A stretch of 64,000 bases of DNA, from positions 83,788 through 147,787 of the forward strand of contig JASBNA010000089.1 in assembly GCA_038087015.1 (NCBI GenBank). Direction: 5' to 3'. The notes under the pieces were generated by a model that was given only the letters and a program-made list of their open reading frames with translations, was not told the origin of the DNA and searched no databases. The stretch is from Cerrena zonata (Eukaryota; Basidiomycota; Agaricomycetes; Polyporales; Cerrenaceae). The position numbers and the translations under genes were made by a program. The stretch's first letter is position 1. Every line of letters starts with the position of its first letter. Positions 49,035-58,764 of the stretch are shown here, in pieces.

Positions 49035-52000
49035 ATGGAGACTTTGGAGATCCATTCGAAGGATTTCCTTGTTAAGTGGGTTCATGCTTCAGATAATTCC
49101 TTCATTGATTGGCAAGTCAAACCGTTGAAAAAATCCATAAACTTTGCTATATATAAGAAGAATCTTGAAGATGAAGGGTTTGATAATGCAAGTTCGGCAA
49201 CTTTAAAGAATGACGATACTCAGACCATTAATGGGTCCTTCAAACAGAGTCACAAGAATGTTGATAGTCCTGATAACCTTGGTCGAGTTTCTGCCGCTGC
49301 TGGAGCAGCTGCAGCCTTGAACTCTCATCCAAATGGTAAAGCAGTGAATAATAATTCCAATAATACAGCAGCAGCTGCAGCAGCCGCTGCTTTACAACCA
49401 CCACATCCTCCTAGAAATAGATTGAGATCCAGCTCGGTTGCTTCTGTCAACAAGTTATCCGAACTGAACTCTTATAAGTCAAAATCAAGATCAAGCACTT
49501 TTTCTTCCAATTTAAACAGTTCTGACTTGACTCTAGTTCAAGATTACAACAAATTGGTTGCTGAAGAGTTAGTGCATGGTCAATTTGAAATTCAATCGGG
49601 TGGAATGTTTGCTTTCATCTTTGATAACTCTTTCTCTAAAACAACCGGTAAAAAAGTTTTATTCAGTTCCAAAATTATTCAAAATACTTCTGCTTCGTCT
49701 TCTCCAAATAATACCGCTTCTACGAATAATCCTGTTCCCCTTAGACGCAATTTGACTTCTCAAAATAGTCAATTTGAGCTTGGCGGGGGTCATAACGTAG
49801 CTTTCCAAACTTCCCAAACAAATGAAAAATTGGAACCCCATATTAAATTTCAACCTAAAAATGAAAAAAGTGTTAATTCTGTTAATTCAAGTCCTTCTGC
49901 AACTGTCCCAGGAAACAACAATGACATAATACCAGGATCTTACACTTCGGCATCTGATCAACCGGATAATGTAAATTTTGGATCCGGTAATATTCTTCGT
50001 CCTAAAAATGGTGAATTATTACAAAGTGTTTTGTTAAAGAAAAGACGTAAGAAGTTACAAGGCTTCACCAAAAGATTCTTTGTCCTCAACTTTAAGTATG
50101 GTACTTTATCTTACTTTAGAGTTAATGATAATAATTTAAGAGGTCAAATGCCAATTAAACATTCAATCATTAGTGCCGACGCTAAAAAATTAGAATTGAT
50201 TCTTGATTCCGGTATGGAAATTTGGAATCTAAAAGCATTAAATCAATCCGACTTTGACGCTTGGGTTGATGCTTTTAATCAAGTTAAACAGTTCACTTAT
50301 ACAGACGATTCGGACCAATTACAACCAAATGGTGTATCGGGAAATAAAACTAGTGATGATGCATATTATGATAACGATGTCGATTTAGACGATAAATCAT
50401 CTTCTTTCGTTAAACAATTGGAGGCAATTAATCATAAATTAGAGCGTTTGAAATTAGAAACTGCTAGTAGCTCCCCAAACGCATTGGCTTCAGCAATTAA
50501 CGGAATTTCAAACGATGTCAATTCATTAATCATTGACTTCAAAGCTAAAAAGTCAAATAAAAGATTAACCAGCGTATCGAGAAACGATGCTGTTTCAGTT
50601 TTTTCAAGTAACGATTTCTATGATGCTCAAGATTATATCGATCAAATGAATAGAGGAGTGGTTCTTATTGGTGATCAGAATGATCAAGTTGATGATTCCA
50701 ATAGAATCAATAATTTATATGTCGATGAAGAAGATGAAGATGATGACTATGGAGAAGATGGAGATGCAGGTGATGATGCATCATCTTCATCTTCATCTGA
50801 TGATGATGAGACACCAAGCATCATTACTGGTAATGATAGCAAAAAACAAATTGACGAAAAAGATGTGGTTAATAGTGATGATAACTTATATCCATTGCCT
50901 CATAGCCCTGTCAATCGTGATTCAGACATTCCAATTTGTAATCATGAACCTTTGAGTATTTTGGGTATTTTACGTAAAAATGTGGGTAAAGATTTGACAT
51001 CTATTCCTATGCCAGTCGAAATGAATGAACCAGTTTCAATCCTTCAAAAATATGCTGAGCTTATCGAATACTGTGACTTAATTAATAATGCTATCAGTGC
51101 CAATTGCGTTGAAGCTACTGGAGAGAAAATATTACGTATTGCGTCATTTGCTGTTAGTTATTTATCATCAATGAGAGCAAAGGAACGTAATTCACGTAAA
51201 CCATTTAACCCTCTTTTAGGTGAAACTTTTGAATTAGTTCGTGAAGATTTTGGTATACGTTTAATAAGTGAGAAGGTTAGCCATCGCCCCCCAGTTTTTG
51301 CAATGTATGTTGAATCAAACGACTGGAATTTAAGTTTCAGCCCTGCCCCAGCACAAAAATTCTGGGGTAAAAATGCTGAAATAACCACAAAAGGTAATGT
51401 CACTTTATCAATTAATACAACGGGAGAAATTTTTACTTGGAATCAACCATCCAGCTTATTGAAAAATATTATCGCTGGTGAAAAATACTCCGAGCCTTCA
51501 TCTTCAATTACTGTTAAGTCAAATAATGGTCAAAAAGCTGTTGTTGAATTTGCGAAAGGTGGTATGTTCAGTGGACGTTCGGAAGATTTAACAATTAAAG
51601 CTTTTGACGCCCATTCTAAAAAAGAATTACCTTACACAGTTGAGGGTAAATGGACCGAAACTCTTACTTTGAAGACAAAGAGCACCGAAAAATTGATTTG
51701 GACTTGCGGTAAGTTATTACCAAACTCACAGAAAAAGTTTGGTTTTACTGAATTTGCCGGTACCTTGAATAAGATAACCGAACTAGAAAAAGACCAATTA
51801 GCACCTACCGACTCCAGATTGAGACCGGATATGAAAGCATACGAAGGAGGTGACTTATCGACTGCAGAAAGAGTGAAGAATGAGTTGGAAGAAGATCAAC
51901 GTCAACGTAGAAAAGTTATGGAAAATGAGGGTAAAGAGCATGAAGTTAAATTTTTCCATCATGTCGGTGATGGCGGTCCTGATTCTGGTGAATGGGTATA

Positions 52001-52073
52001 TAATTCTGGTGAAAAGAGTTACTGGAATAGAAGAAAGAATCAAGATTGGGACGATCTACTTAAATTATGGTAA
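49035..52073 (+). CDS. OSH3: Oxysterol-binding protein homologue Osh3
   Basis: Lipid-transfer protein of ER-plasma membrane contact sites that handles sterol/phosphatidylinositol 4-phosphate and promotes Sac1 action. The 1012-residue product (S. cerevisiae Osh3 996) has an N-terminal GOLD-like part interrupted by an Ala/Asn-rich stretch. A PH domain occupies about 333-420 (LQSVLLKKRRKKLQGFTKRFFVLNF...WVDAFNQVKQF). A FFAT-like motif near 523-530 (SSNDFYDAQDY) would bind VAP/Scs2, and an acidic linker follows. The C-terminal ORD (about 635-1005) has NPLLGETFELVRED and the signature EKVSHRPPVFAMYVES. The frame is intact over 3 kb. Confidence 0.93.
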   Translation: METLEIHSKDFLVKWVHASDNSFIDWQVKPLKKSINFAIYKKNLEDEGFDNASSATLKNDDTQTINGSFKQSHKNVDSPDNLGRVSAAAGAAAALNSHPNGKAVNNNSNNTAAAAAAAALQPPHPPRNRLRSSSVASVNKLSELNSYKSKSRSSTFSSNLNSSDLTLVQDYNKLVAEELVHGQFEIQSGGMFAFIFDNSFSKTTGKKVLFSSKIIQNTSASSSPNNTASTNNPVPLRRNLTSQNSQFELGGGHNVAFQTSQTNEKLEPHIKFQPKNEKSVNSVNSSPSATVPGNNNDIIPGSYTSASDQPDNVNFGSGNILRPKNGELLQSVLLKKRRKKLQGFTKRFFVLNFKYGTLSYFRVNDNNLRGQMPIKHSIISADAKKLELILDSGMEIWNLKALNQSDFDAWVDAFNQVKQFTYTDDSDQLQPNGVSGNKTSDDAYYDNDVDLDDKSSSFVKQLEAINHKLERLKLETASSSPNALASAINGISNDVNSLIIDFKAKKSNKRLTSVSRNDAVSVFSSNDFYDAQDYIDQMNRGVVLIGDQNDQVDDSNRINNLYVDEEDEDDDYGEDGDAGDDASSSSSSDDDETPSIITGNDSKKQIDEKDVVNSDDNLYPLPHSPVNRDSDIPICNHEPLSILGILRKNVGKDLTSIPMPVEMNEPVSILQKYAELIEYCDLINNAISANCVEATGEKILRIASFAVSYLSSMRAKERNSRKPFNPLLGETFELVREDFGIRLISEKVSHRPPVFAMYVESNDWNLSFSPAPAQKFWGKNAEITTKGNVTLSINTTGEIFTWNQPSSLLKNIIAGEKYSEPSSSITVKSNNGQKAVVEFAKGGMFSGRSEDLTIKAFDAHSKKELPYTVEGKWTETLTLKTKSTEKLIWTCGKLLPNSQKKFGFTEFAGTLNKITELEKDQLAPTDSRLRPDMKAYEGGDLSTAERVKNELEEDQRQRRKVMENEGKEHEVKFFHHVGDGGPDSGEWVYNSGEKSYWNRRKNQDWDDLLKLW

Positions 52074-52129
52074 ACGTAAATACTAAGCAATAACTAAATA
52101 AATAAATATATATTATATACATATTACTA

Positions 52130-53713
52130 TTATAGTTTAAGGTTTAATCTTTCCTCGGAGTTACTTCGAGAAGGAATATCGACTATTTCAGAGGGATCAT
52201 CTAAAGCCCCCGTTGCTAACCCAATTTCAGTATTCATAGTGCCACTAGCAAACCCACCACCAGGTGAATTTATGAAGCCGAAACCATTCTTATTTTTAAA
52301 TAATAGAAATTGAACTTGTTTTCTCAAGCTATTAATTAAGACTCTTTGTAAATTTAATTCATCTTTCATCATAAAATTATCATTAACAAGACCATTCAAT
52401 ATATTTTGACGATCATTCAGTGAGGAATTCTCCCTATCTATGAAAGGAACTACTCTTTCATCTAATTCATTCTTCAATCGTTCCAACTCGTAATTGATGT
52501 GTAGATATTTATCATTCAAAGAAGATGACCTTATATCATCATTCCAATCAGTAGTAAACCTATTGATTTCTTCTATAGGCTCACTGTAACCTAAATTTGT
52601 GATTTTCCCTTGAATAGTGGAGTCCAATATTTTATTAATCTGTTTCTGTAGAAAAGACGTTTCCGTTGTTAAGCTGTCTATTTTTTCATTCATATCATTC
52701 CAGTGGGGTAAAATTTGATACAATTGACACTTATTACTTTGTAAATGTATTTCCAAAGCTGTATCGTTATTTCCAACCCATTGGCATCCTATGCTTTCTG
52801 CTGGACAGGTTATCTTGCCCGTTTTCAAACAATTTTCTTTGTGTTTATCCATATTTTTTTGTAGAATCATATCATTCGAACACAACTCACAAGTTTGATA
52901 ATTGAATAAGCAATGATGGTTTAGATGATCTTCTTCACTGATTTTGGTTACTTTTGCGCTGCAAAACTGACATTGGTATAGCTTATGGATACATTCATTA
53001 TTTGTCTTTGCTTCTAAGCTCCTATCATCTTGTGAAACCAAAAATCTTCTTTCGACTACCATGCTACAAGAATCTTCTTTCTCTTCAAGTCCGGTTTCAT
53101 CTGTTGTTTCGTTTGTACTCACAGCATTATTTCGAATACCACCACAGCGAACCCCTGTGAATCCACATTCACTAACGACGTGACGTTCAATCTCCCAACG
53201 ACAACCAGTCCATTCACAACCTCTTTCGTAATTCAAACACATTACTCGCAAGTCGTCAATTAGGTTCGATATAATCAAAGGCGTAGGAAATAGATCGTTT
53301 ATATTAGTCGAGTCCAAAGGTGTTCTATCCAAGGGACAGCATCCCTTCAAGCTATGTGATTCACTTTCATGAGTTTGCCTTATGTTCTCTTTAGACATCT
53401 TGAAACATTCCAAAATACATTCTTTACAAAAAGTATGGCCACAGATGGTTGTAAACGGATTGATAAAAGGCTGTTGACATATAGGACAGTTAAGGTGTTC
53501 TGTAGGAGATTTGTAAGTCACATTTCGGTAATCTGGTTTATCATCTGAATCAATTAAGTTGAAACTTGTGGAGTAGTTCTTTATTGTAAGTTTATCGTCA
53601 TACTCCACAACTAAGTTCTTCATTTCATCACTTCCCATTTCTAAACCAAAATCTTCCGCTATTTTGAGTCGAGACATCTCAACTTCGACCCCATGGGTAG
53701 CGTTTTCTTCCAT
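52130..53713 (-). CDS. RING and TRAF-type zinc-finger protein
   Basis: Probable E3 ubiquitin ligase of 527 residues. A RING finger spans about 76-129 (CPIC, CGHTFCKEC, CPLD). The last zinc ligand appears to be Asp rather than Cys, as in TRAF6-type RINGs. TRAF-type zinc fingers follow (CEWTGCRWEIERHVVSECGF near 167-186; YQCQFCSAKV..HLNHHCLFNYQTCELC; a further CPAESIGCQWVG), then a coiled coil (about 340-480) and a Gly-rich tail. I know no S. cerevisiae counterpart of this architecture; related proteins occur in other fungi. Substrate is unknown. It converges with OSH3, 56 bases apart. Confidence 0.82.
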   Translation of the reverse strand: MEENATHGVEVEMSRLKIAEDFGLEMGSDEMKNLVVEYDDKLTIKNYSTSFNLIDSDDKPDYRNVTYKSPTEHLNCPICQQPFINPFTTICGHTFCKECILECFKMSKENIRQTHESESHSLKGCCPLDRTPLDSTNINDLFPTPLIISNLIDDLRVMCLNYERGCEWTGCRWEIERHVVSECGFTGVRCGGIRNNAVSTNETTDETGLEEKEDSCSMVVERRFLVSQDDRSLEAKTNNECIHKLYQCQFCSAKVTKISEEDHLNHHCLFNYQTCELCSNDMILQKNMDKHKENCLKTGKITCPAESIGCQWVGNNDTALEIHLQSNKCQLYQILPHWNDMNEKIDSLTTETSFLQKQINKILDSTIQGKITNLGYSEPIEEINRFTTDWNDDIRSSSLNDKYLHINYELERLKNELDERVVPFIDRENSSLNDRQNILNGLVNDNFMMKDELNLQRVLINSLRKQVQFLLFKNKNGFGFINSPGGGFASGTMNTEIGLATGALDDPSEIVDIPSRSNSEERLNLKL

Positions 53714-53834
53714 GTTAGTCTTTGAATCTTTTAATTCAACTGTTCTTCACTGAACTCCAACTCTTTATCAATAGTTAGTTCCATTATTTCTGGTTATGGC
53801 ACTTACTCCCCGCTAAAAAATCGACAAAAAAGAA

Positions 53835-53906
53835 AGGTCTTACCCGGATTCGAACCGGGGTTGTTCGGATCAAAACCGAAAGTGATAACCACTACACTAT
53901 AAAACC
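53835..53906 (-). tRNA. tRNA-Gln(UUG)
   Basis: 72-nt tRNA. The acceptor GGTTTTA pairs with TAAGACC and is followed by discriminator T. The anticodon stem TTCGG/CCGAA encloses TTTTGAT, giving anticodon TTG. The T arm CCCGG/CCGGG carries TTCGAAT. It is nearly identical to yeast tRNA-Gln(UUG). A six-base T run on the transcribed strand (53826-53831) lies three bases downstream as terminator. Confidence 0.96.
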
Positions 53907-54843
53907 CTTTCTATAAAAATATTTGTTTGGGTAAATTATTCAAGCAAATGATTCAGTTATGCAAAAGTTTAAATTTGCTTAAAAAATTTTCAAATTAACG
54001 AGTTTTCGTAACTAGTGGCATTGCAATGTTGCAGTATCTTAAAATATATAAGTATTAATTGTTAATTTGTTTTGAAAAGCATTTTTTTATTTTTTTTTAT
54101 TTATCTATTTGTAAAGATCAGAAGATATTTAGAGCTGAATACGAGGAAAAGACTTAGATAAACCTAAAAAACCGTGTTGATTAAATATTTGAAACGTAAT
54201 TCAGATAAAATACAATAAATTCAGAACTATCCGATGATATTAAAATCTGGGTCGACTAACTCGACTAGTCCATAACCAAACTAGGCTATCCAGTATATTT
54301 AAGACAATGATTAAAAGCTTTCTGCTACTGGCTTTCATCTTTATCGAATAGCTTTCAAGCATTTTTAATGAGATCTTTATTTGAACTTTTCCCCAACCCT
54401 TATATATTGGATAATTGTATAAGTAAGTATTATGAAATACGGGCCAAAAAAATACTCGAAATATTGAGGTCTGGTTGCTTTTAGAAATATAGAACTTACA
54501 TTTAGTTAGCGATTCCCACCGCTTTGTATGTTGTAAAACTTGATAGAAAGATGACAAGTTGAAGGGAAAGCGGGAAATCCTCGGATTAAAACACACTTCT
54601 GGGATTAGGCCAATATGTTGATTTCAACGGTAAAAGATTTTAAACCCTATTTCAGTAAAACACTTTTCGCAGCCAAAGACTCATAATTCATGTTAGACAT
54701 CCACAATGACATTATCAATTGAGGTACTTTGTCACTGTTCATCTTTCTTACAAGGAGATGTTATTCTAAACTTGTTAGGTAAATTAATATAACCCATCAC
54801 TCTGAGCACATATATGAATCTATATAAATTATAAAAGTAGAGG
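53907..54843. other. Intergenic, no gene seen
   Basis: About 940 AT-rich bases between tRNA-Gln and the gamma-glutamyltransferase gene. One minus-strand frame (54240-54596) has no family likeness. No repeat recognised. Confidence 0.45.
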
Positions 54844-56586
54844 TCACAAGAAGGGCACGGCAGCTCCATCACCCCTTAGGTCGGAACCACCAGAATGTAA
54901 TAATTTACCAGATTTTGATTCATTTTTTATAATTTGGGCCCTGCCAAAAGTAGATCGTTCATATCCGCTAATGACCTCTGTAGAATGACCTAGTTTTTGC
55001 AAATCCTGAATTACATCTTCTGGTATACCATCTTCAAGTTGCACTACAGTGACCTCTGTGGATGCCGGACCACCACCACCACGGCCGGTGTCGATTCCCA
55101 GCTCTGAAGGACGAAGTGAGAAACGAGGACTATCAATTGACTGTTGAGGATTGAGTTGAAACAAAGTTAAGTTCAAAAAATGAATAACATGACCAACCGG
55201 TTGAATAAATCCACCCATATTACCATAACTTGCAAAAAAGTCGTTTTCCAAATTGGTGATGAAGCCCGGAATAATCGTGTGATATGGTCTCTTACCCCCC
55301 TCAAGGCAGTTGTTCAATCCCGAAGTTAAGTTAAAGTTAGCTCCACGGTTGGTCAAGCAAAATCCGAAATCATCAACAAGGATACCAGATCCAAATCCGT
55401 AATAAACAGAATTGATGAAGGAACAAGCATTACCCTCAGAATCGGTGACTGATATATAAACCGTGTTAGAGCGATGATGATGGCCTGGCAAAGGACTTTC
55501 AACAGTAGCCAAATCCAAGGCTTTATCGGGATTGAATAGTTTTGCTCTTCTTCGAAGATTATCTGAAGACAAAATTTCTTTCACAGGTACTTCATCAAAT
55601 TTTGGATCACCAATGATTTCATCAGCGTCTTTGAAGGCGATTTTCAAAGTTTCGATTAAAAGATGTAAATATTCAGAAGAATTATGCTTTAAAGTTGATA
55701 AATTTATTTTCCCCAAATTATTGAGTTCTCTTATTATTCCTAAAGCTATGAGTACAACTAAACCTTGACCGTTTGGAGGTATTTCCCAAACTTTATAATC
55801 ACCAAACTCAATAGAAATAGGATCAACAAAAGTTGATTCGTGCTTAATTAAATCTTCTTTCGTGAGCTTATGATGTTTTGCATCAGTGGTTTTGATAATT
55901 GCGTCAGCTATTGGGCCTTCATAAAAAGCTTTTTTACCATTTTTTGCAATTAGCCTAAGTGCATCAGCCAAAGGTTTATTATCAATGAAATCTCCTTCCT
56001 TTGGTGCTTTACCATTCAACAAAAGAGGATTTTGCAAAGGATCAACCTTTGGATTTTGAGATATAAGCTTTTTTTCACACTTATTCCAAAGATCAGAAGC
56101 GATTTCATGAACTCCAAAGCCATCGTTAGCCAAATCAATGGCCGGTTGTAAGATTTGTTCGAAAGACACCTTACCGGACCCCCATTTCTCAAAAGAATCT
56201 TGCCATGCTGCAATGGCACCAGGAACCGTTATGGAGAGAACCGATTGATTAGGAATTCTTTTCAAAGAATTACCATTATTCTCAAGATCGAAAACATCTC
56301 GTATAGTCAATTTTGCAGCAGCTCTTCCACAACCATTAATCCCTTCCACTTTTTTAGACTCTTTCAGCTGAAACAATACAAAACAATCTCCTCCAATCCC
56401 TGTAGAAGTAGGCTCAACCACACATAAAGCAGCACTAACGGCAATCGAAGCTTCAAGGGCATTTCCTCCAAGTGATAATATTTTAATTCCGGCAGCACTG
56501 GCCAATGGCTGACTCGACGCAACTATCCCCCTGGTGGAGTAAACTGTGGATCTCCTTGAGTTGAACTTCAAGAAATTATCACTCAT
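54844..56586 (-). CDS. Gamma-glutamyltransferase-family protein, cytosolic (bacterial YwrD-like) type
   Basis: Ntn-hydrolase of the gamma-glutamyltranspeptidase family, 580 residues. The pattern from VASSQPLASAAGIKILSLGGNALEASIAVSAAL through PTSTGIGGDCF is typical. The autoprocessing and catalytic residue is Thr375 (HRSNTVYISVTDSEGN). The small-subunit blocks NSVYYGFGSGI, GGKRPYHTIIPGF and GNMGGFIQPVGH follow. There is no signal peptide or membrane anchor at the ATG chosen (56586), unlike the vacuolar glutathione-degrading Ecm38. The upstream extension to 56628 starts at GTG. The type resembles bacterial YwrD-like proteins, so a soluble amidase or acylase activity other than glutathione turnover is possible. 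Confidence 0.85.
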   Translation of the reverse strand: MSDNFLKFNSRRSTVYSTRGIVASSQPLASAAGIKILSLGGNALEASIAVSAALCVVEPTSTGIGGDCFVLFQLKESKKVEGINGCGRAAAKLTIRDVFDLENNGNSLKRIPNQSVLSITVPGAIAAWQDSFEKWGSGKVSFEQILQPAIDLANDGFGVHEIASDLWNKCEKKLISQNPKVDPLQNPLLLNGKAPKEGDFIDNKPLADALRLIAKNGKKAFYEGPIADAIIKTTDAKHHKLTKEDLIKHESTFVDPISIEFGDYKVWEIPPNGQGLVVLIALGIIRELNNLGKINLSTLKHNSSEYLHLLIETLKIAFKDADEIIGDPKFDEVPVKEILSSDNLRRRAKLFNPDKALDLATVESPLPGHHHRSNTVYISVTDSEGNACSFINSVYYGFGSGILVDDFGFCLTNRGANFNLTSGLNNCLEGGKRPYHTIIPGFITNLENDFFASYGNMGGFIQPVGHVIHFLNLTLFQLNPQQSIDSPRFSLRPSELGIDTGRGGGGPASTEVTVVQLEDGIPEDVIQDLQKLGHSTEVISGYERSTFGRAQIIKNESKSGKLLHSGGSDLRGDGAAVPFL

Positions 56587-57055
56587 GTTCTGAAGTAGGA
56601 GTAAGCAGTAGTTGGTTTTCGGAGACACGGAACCTATTAAAAGAGCAAATCACAACTATTTATATTATCGAAAAACTGCAAAGTCTCAATCCATTGACAA
56701 ATGGGAAAGAATAGCAGAGCTCGAGGTTTCGTATTTCAAAATTGATAAGATTGTCAAGACGGAATTCATCAACAATCTTTCCTAATGTGGATGCCAGAAA
56801 CGCCATACTTTCAACTGAAATCCAATCACCCTTCAACAATAGTCGGACCACCAACAGACAAGAGGTATCTAAAACCGGTAAACCGTCTTCTGAGGACGTA
56901 GAAGCAGTCAACGTCGTTGTTTGATTTGGTCCTTTTTGGTCCCATTGACCATCAACAGGAAAAACCCATACACCAAAAGTATTTTGGGACGCGTCCGATT
57001 ATCAAAAGGCTTCAAAAGTGAATCAAGAGAAGGATACTTGAAGAATCAACAGACC
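56587..57055. other. Divergent promoter region GGT-like / NSE3
   Basis: Nearly 470 bases with small open frames on both strands (56660-56911 minus, 56742-56924 plus) that lack a good start or family likeness. It includes an ACGCGT box at 56989-56994. Confidence 0.45.
56989..56994. promoter_or_regulatory. MluI cell-cycle box upstream of NSE3
   Basis: ACGCGT within the palindromic GGGACGCGTCC, 62 bases before the chosen NSE3 ATG. Smc5/6 genes are G1/S genes in several yeasts, which fits MBF control. Confidence 0.45.
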
Positions 57056-58174
57056 ATGTCACGTCGGAGACCCAGAGGCTCTCGGATAGTTTACGGTGAC
57101 GAAGACGAGGAGGATTTTGGGACCCAGCAATCGCCAGGGGGCAATGAAGCGTACGGTAGCGAGCACGAAGAGGGAGCTGAAGAAGGCTCTAATGCCCAGT
57201 ATAGAACAGATAGCGTTATTGGAGTAGTTAGGATGATTATATCACGGCATAGCAAGTACCAGATGGTGCGAAGGGAGCATATAAGCCAAGCCATCAACCA
57301 GGTTCTGGGAGAAAACGGACGAGAAGACGGGCATAGATCAAATAGAGGACCCGGATACAATAAGTTGGTATTAGATGAGGCTAAACAGGATATGAAGGAG
57401 ATATTCGGTATGGATTTAGTTCACCTACCTACGTTGAAGGGGGATAGTGGAGAGGAAGAAACAAATAAAAGAAGAAAAACGAATAATGATGGTAAGACTA
57501 AAATCAGTACTAAATCTAATGGGAGTATGGGATTAGTGAGTTGTTTAACCCCCAAGGCAAAACATGTGTTACAGAGACTATACACTGGTGACTTGATTAG
57601 TGAAGTTGATAATGAAAGAAATACCAACGATGCACAATTCTATTTACCGAAATACTATAAGCTGAACACTCCTTCAAGCAATATGGAGTTGATCAAAATG
57701 GGGATAATTCTATTGATTATTGGAATACTTATCATACAAGAGAATCATATTAACGAACAAGATTTAGTAAAGATATTGAAAAAATTTGGAATCAGTGATA
57801 ATCTAAATCATAAAATCCCCAATCTCAACATGAACTTGACCGAATTTATCAATGAGTTAATCAGAAAAGACTATATAATACGATCGACGCCCAAGAGCAA
57901 ACAGACTGAAACGACTAATGGTAGTTTCAGTCTTGGGGTCAGAACGTTCATGGAATTAGACCCCAAGTCCATCTTTGAAATCATCAAAGACATTTACGGA
58001 GACAACTTTGATCTAGACACCAAGAGGAAAACAGTGGTGACCATCGAAAGAACCTACGGAGAGTCCATCCAGTTCCAAGACGAAGCAGAAGAAGATGGTC
58101 AAGAAGGTCAAGAAGAAGACGGTCAAGAAGGTCAAGAAGCAGAAGGTCCAGAAACTCAAGAAGGCTCAAGATAG
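57056..58174 (+). CDS. NSE3: Smc5/6 complex subunit Nse3 (MAGE domain)
   Basis: MAGE-family subunit that with Nse1 and Nse4 bridges the Smc5/6 ring and supports its DNA binding and ubiquitin ligase function in recombination repair. The 372-residue product has an acidic, Gly-rich N-terminus. The MAGE homology region spans about 45-330: DSVIGVVRMIISRHSKYQMVRREHISQAI; LDEAKQDMKEIFGMDLVHL; SSNMELIKMGIILLIIGILIIQENHINEQDL; RTFMELDPKSIFEIIKDIYGDNFDL. The C-terminal tail is a Glu/Gly/Gln repeat. The ATG at 57056 (MSRRRPRGSRIVYGDE) is chosen; the longer frame from 56921 adds non-conserved residues and overlaps the ACGCGT box. S. cerevisiae Nse3 is 303 residues. Confidence 0.87.
   Translation: MSRRRPRGSRIVYGDEDEEDFGTQQSPGGNEAYGSEHEEGAEEGSNAQYRTDSVIGVVRMIISRHSKYQMVRREHISQAINQVLGENGREDGHRSNRGPGYNKLVLDEAKQDMKEIFGMDLVHLPTLKGDSGEEETNKRRKTNNDGKTKISTKSNGSMGLVSCLTPKAKHVLQRLYTGDLISEVDNERNTNDAQFYLPKYYKLNTPSSNMELIKMGIILLIIGILIIQENHINEQDLVKILKKFGISDNLNHKIPNLNMNLTEFINELIRKDYIIRSTPKSKQTETTNGSFSLGVRTFMELDPKSIFEIIKDIYGDNFDLDTKRKTVVTIERTYGESIQFQDEAEEDGQEGQEEDGQEGQEAEGPETQEGSR
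58088..58165 (+). repeat. In-frame repeat at the NSE3 3' end
   Basis: Variants of GAAGATGGTCAAGAAGGTCAA repeat in frame, encoding (E)EDGQEGQE units in the acidic tail. Slippage here would only change tail length. Confidence 0.75.
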
Positions 58175-58764
58175 ATCAACAAGGCAGAAACCGGCCAAAT
58201 TAGTGGCCGTGATGGCCGCACATGTTAACGATACATCAGCCTGTGAATCTGAACAGTGGGGGGTGGAGCCTATCTCAGCAGAGATCATATGAGAAACATC
58301 TTTTCCTTGTGAAAATTTTGGCATGTCCGAAGGTGGAATACGCTCACCTTGTGATTTTCACTGCAAAACAGCAGCTTCGCTCACATAATTTAAATAGCAG
58401 CCGTCTAATACATCTTCTTACCATCGTAAATACAACCCCCAAGTCTGTAAGCCAGCAAGTAGTTGATTTAACCTGGAAAACTGGAAAACCACTGGATTAA
58501 AGACTGTCAAAACGGAACGAAAAGAAAAAAAAAGACACGGAAAAAAAAAAAAACACTCGTTCCGCTGAAGAAATTATACGCTCATAAAAATCTATACGAT
58601 CTGAAAGTTTCTTCCAAGACTAGTACTACTTTCTTTTTACTGAATTGATATCAAGAGACTTGTTTTATAGCCTAGCTTATTTGGAGAGGACCGGGCATCA
58701 GGACAACATACTGCTCTAGATAATTAGTTGAACATTTTGTTGAGAGCACAAGGTACGAATCAAT
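58175..58764. other. NCP1 upstream region
   Basis: About 590 bases between NSE3 and NCP1 with A-rich tracts near 58525-58555. No site is assigned with confidence. Confidence 0.4.

Noticed and set aside
54240..54596. 118-codon minus-strand frame
   Set aside because: No family likeness and no conserved-looking block; the length is within chance for the region.
56660..56911. 83-codon minus-strand frame between the GGT-like gene and NSE3
   Set aside because: Begins at TTG, the first ATG is far inside, and it overlaps an equally open plus-strand frame. Some hydrophobic pattern is present but no family could be named.
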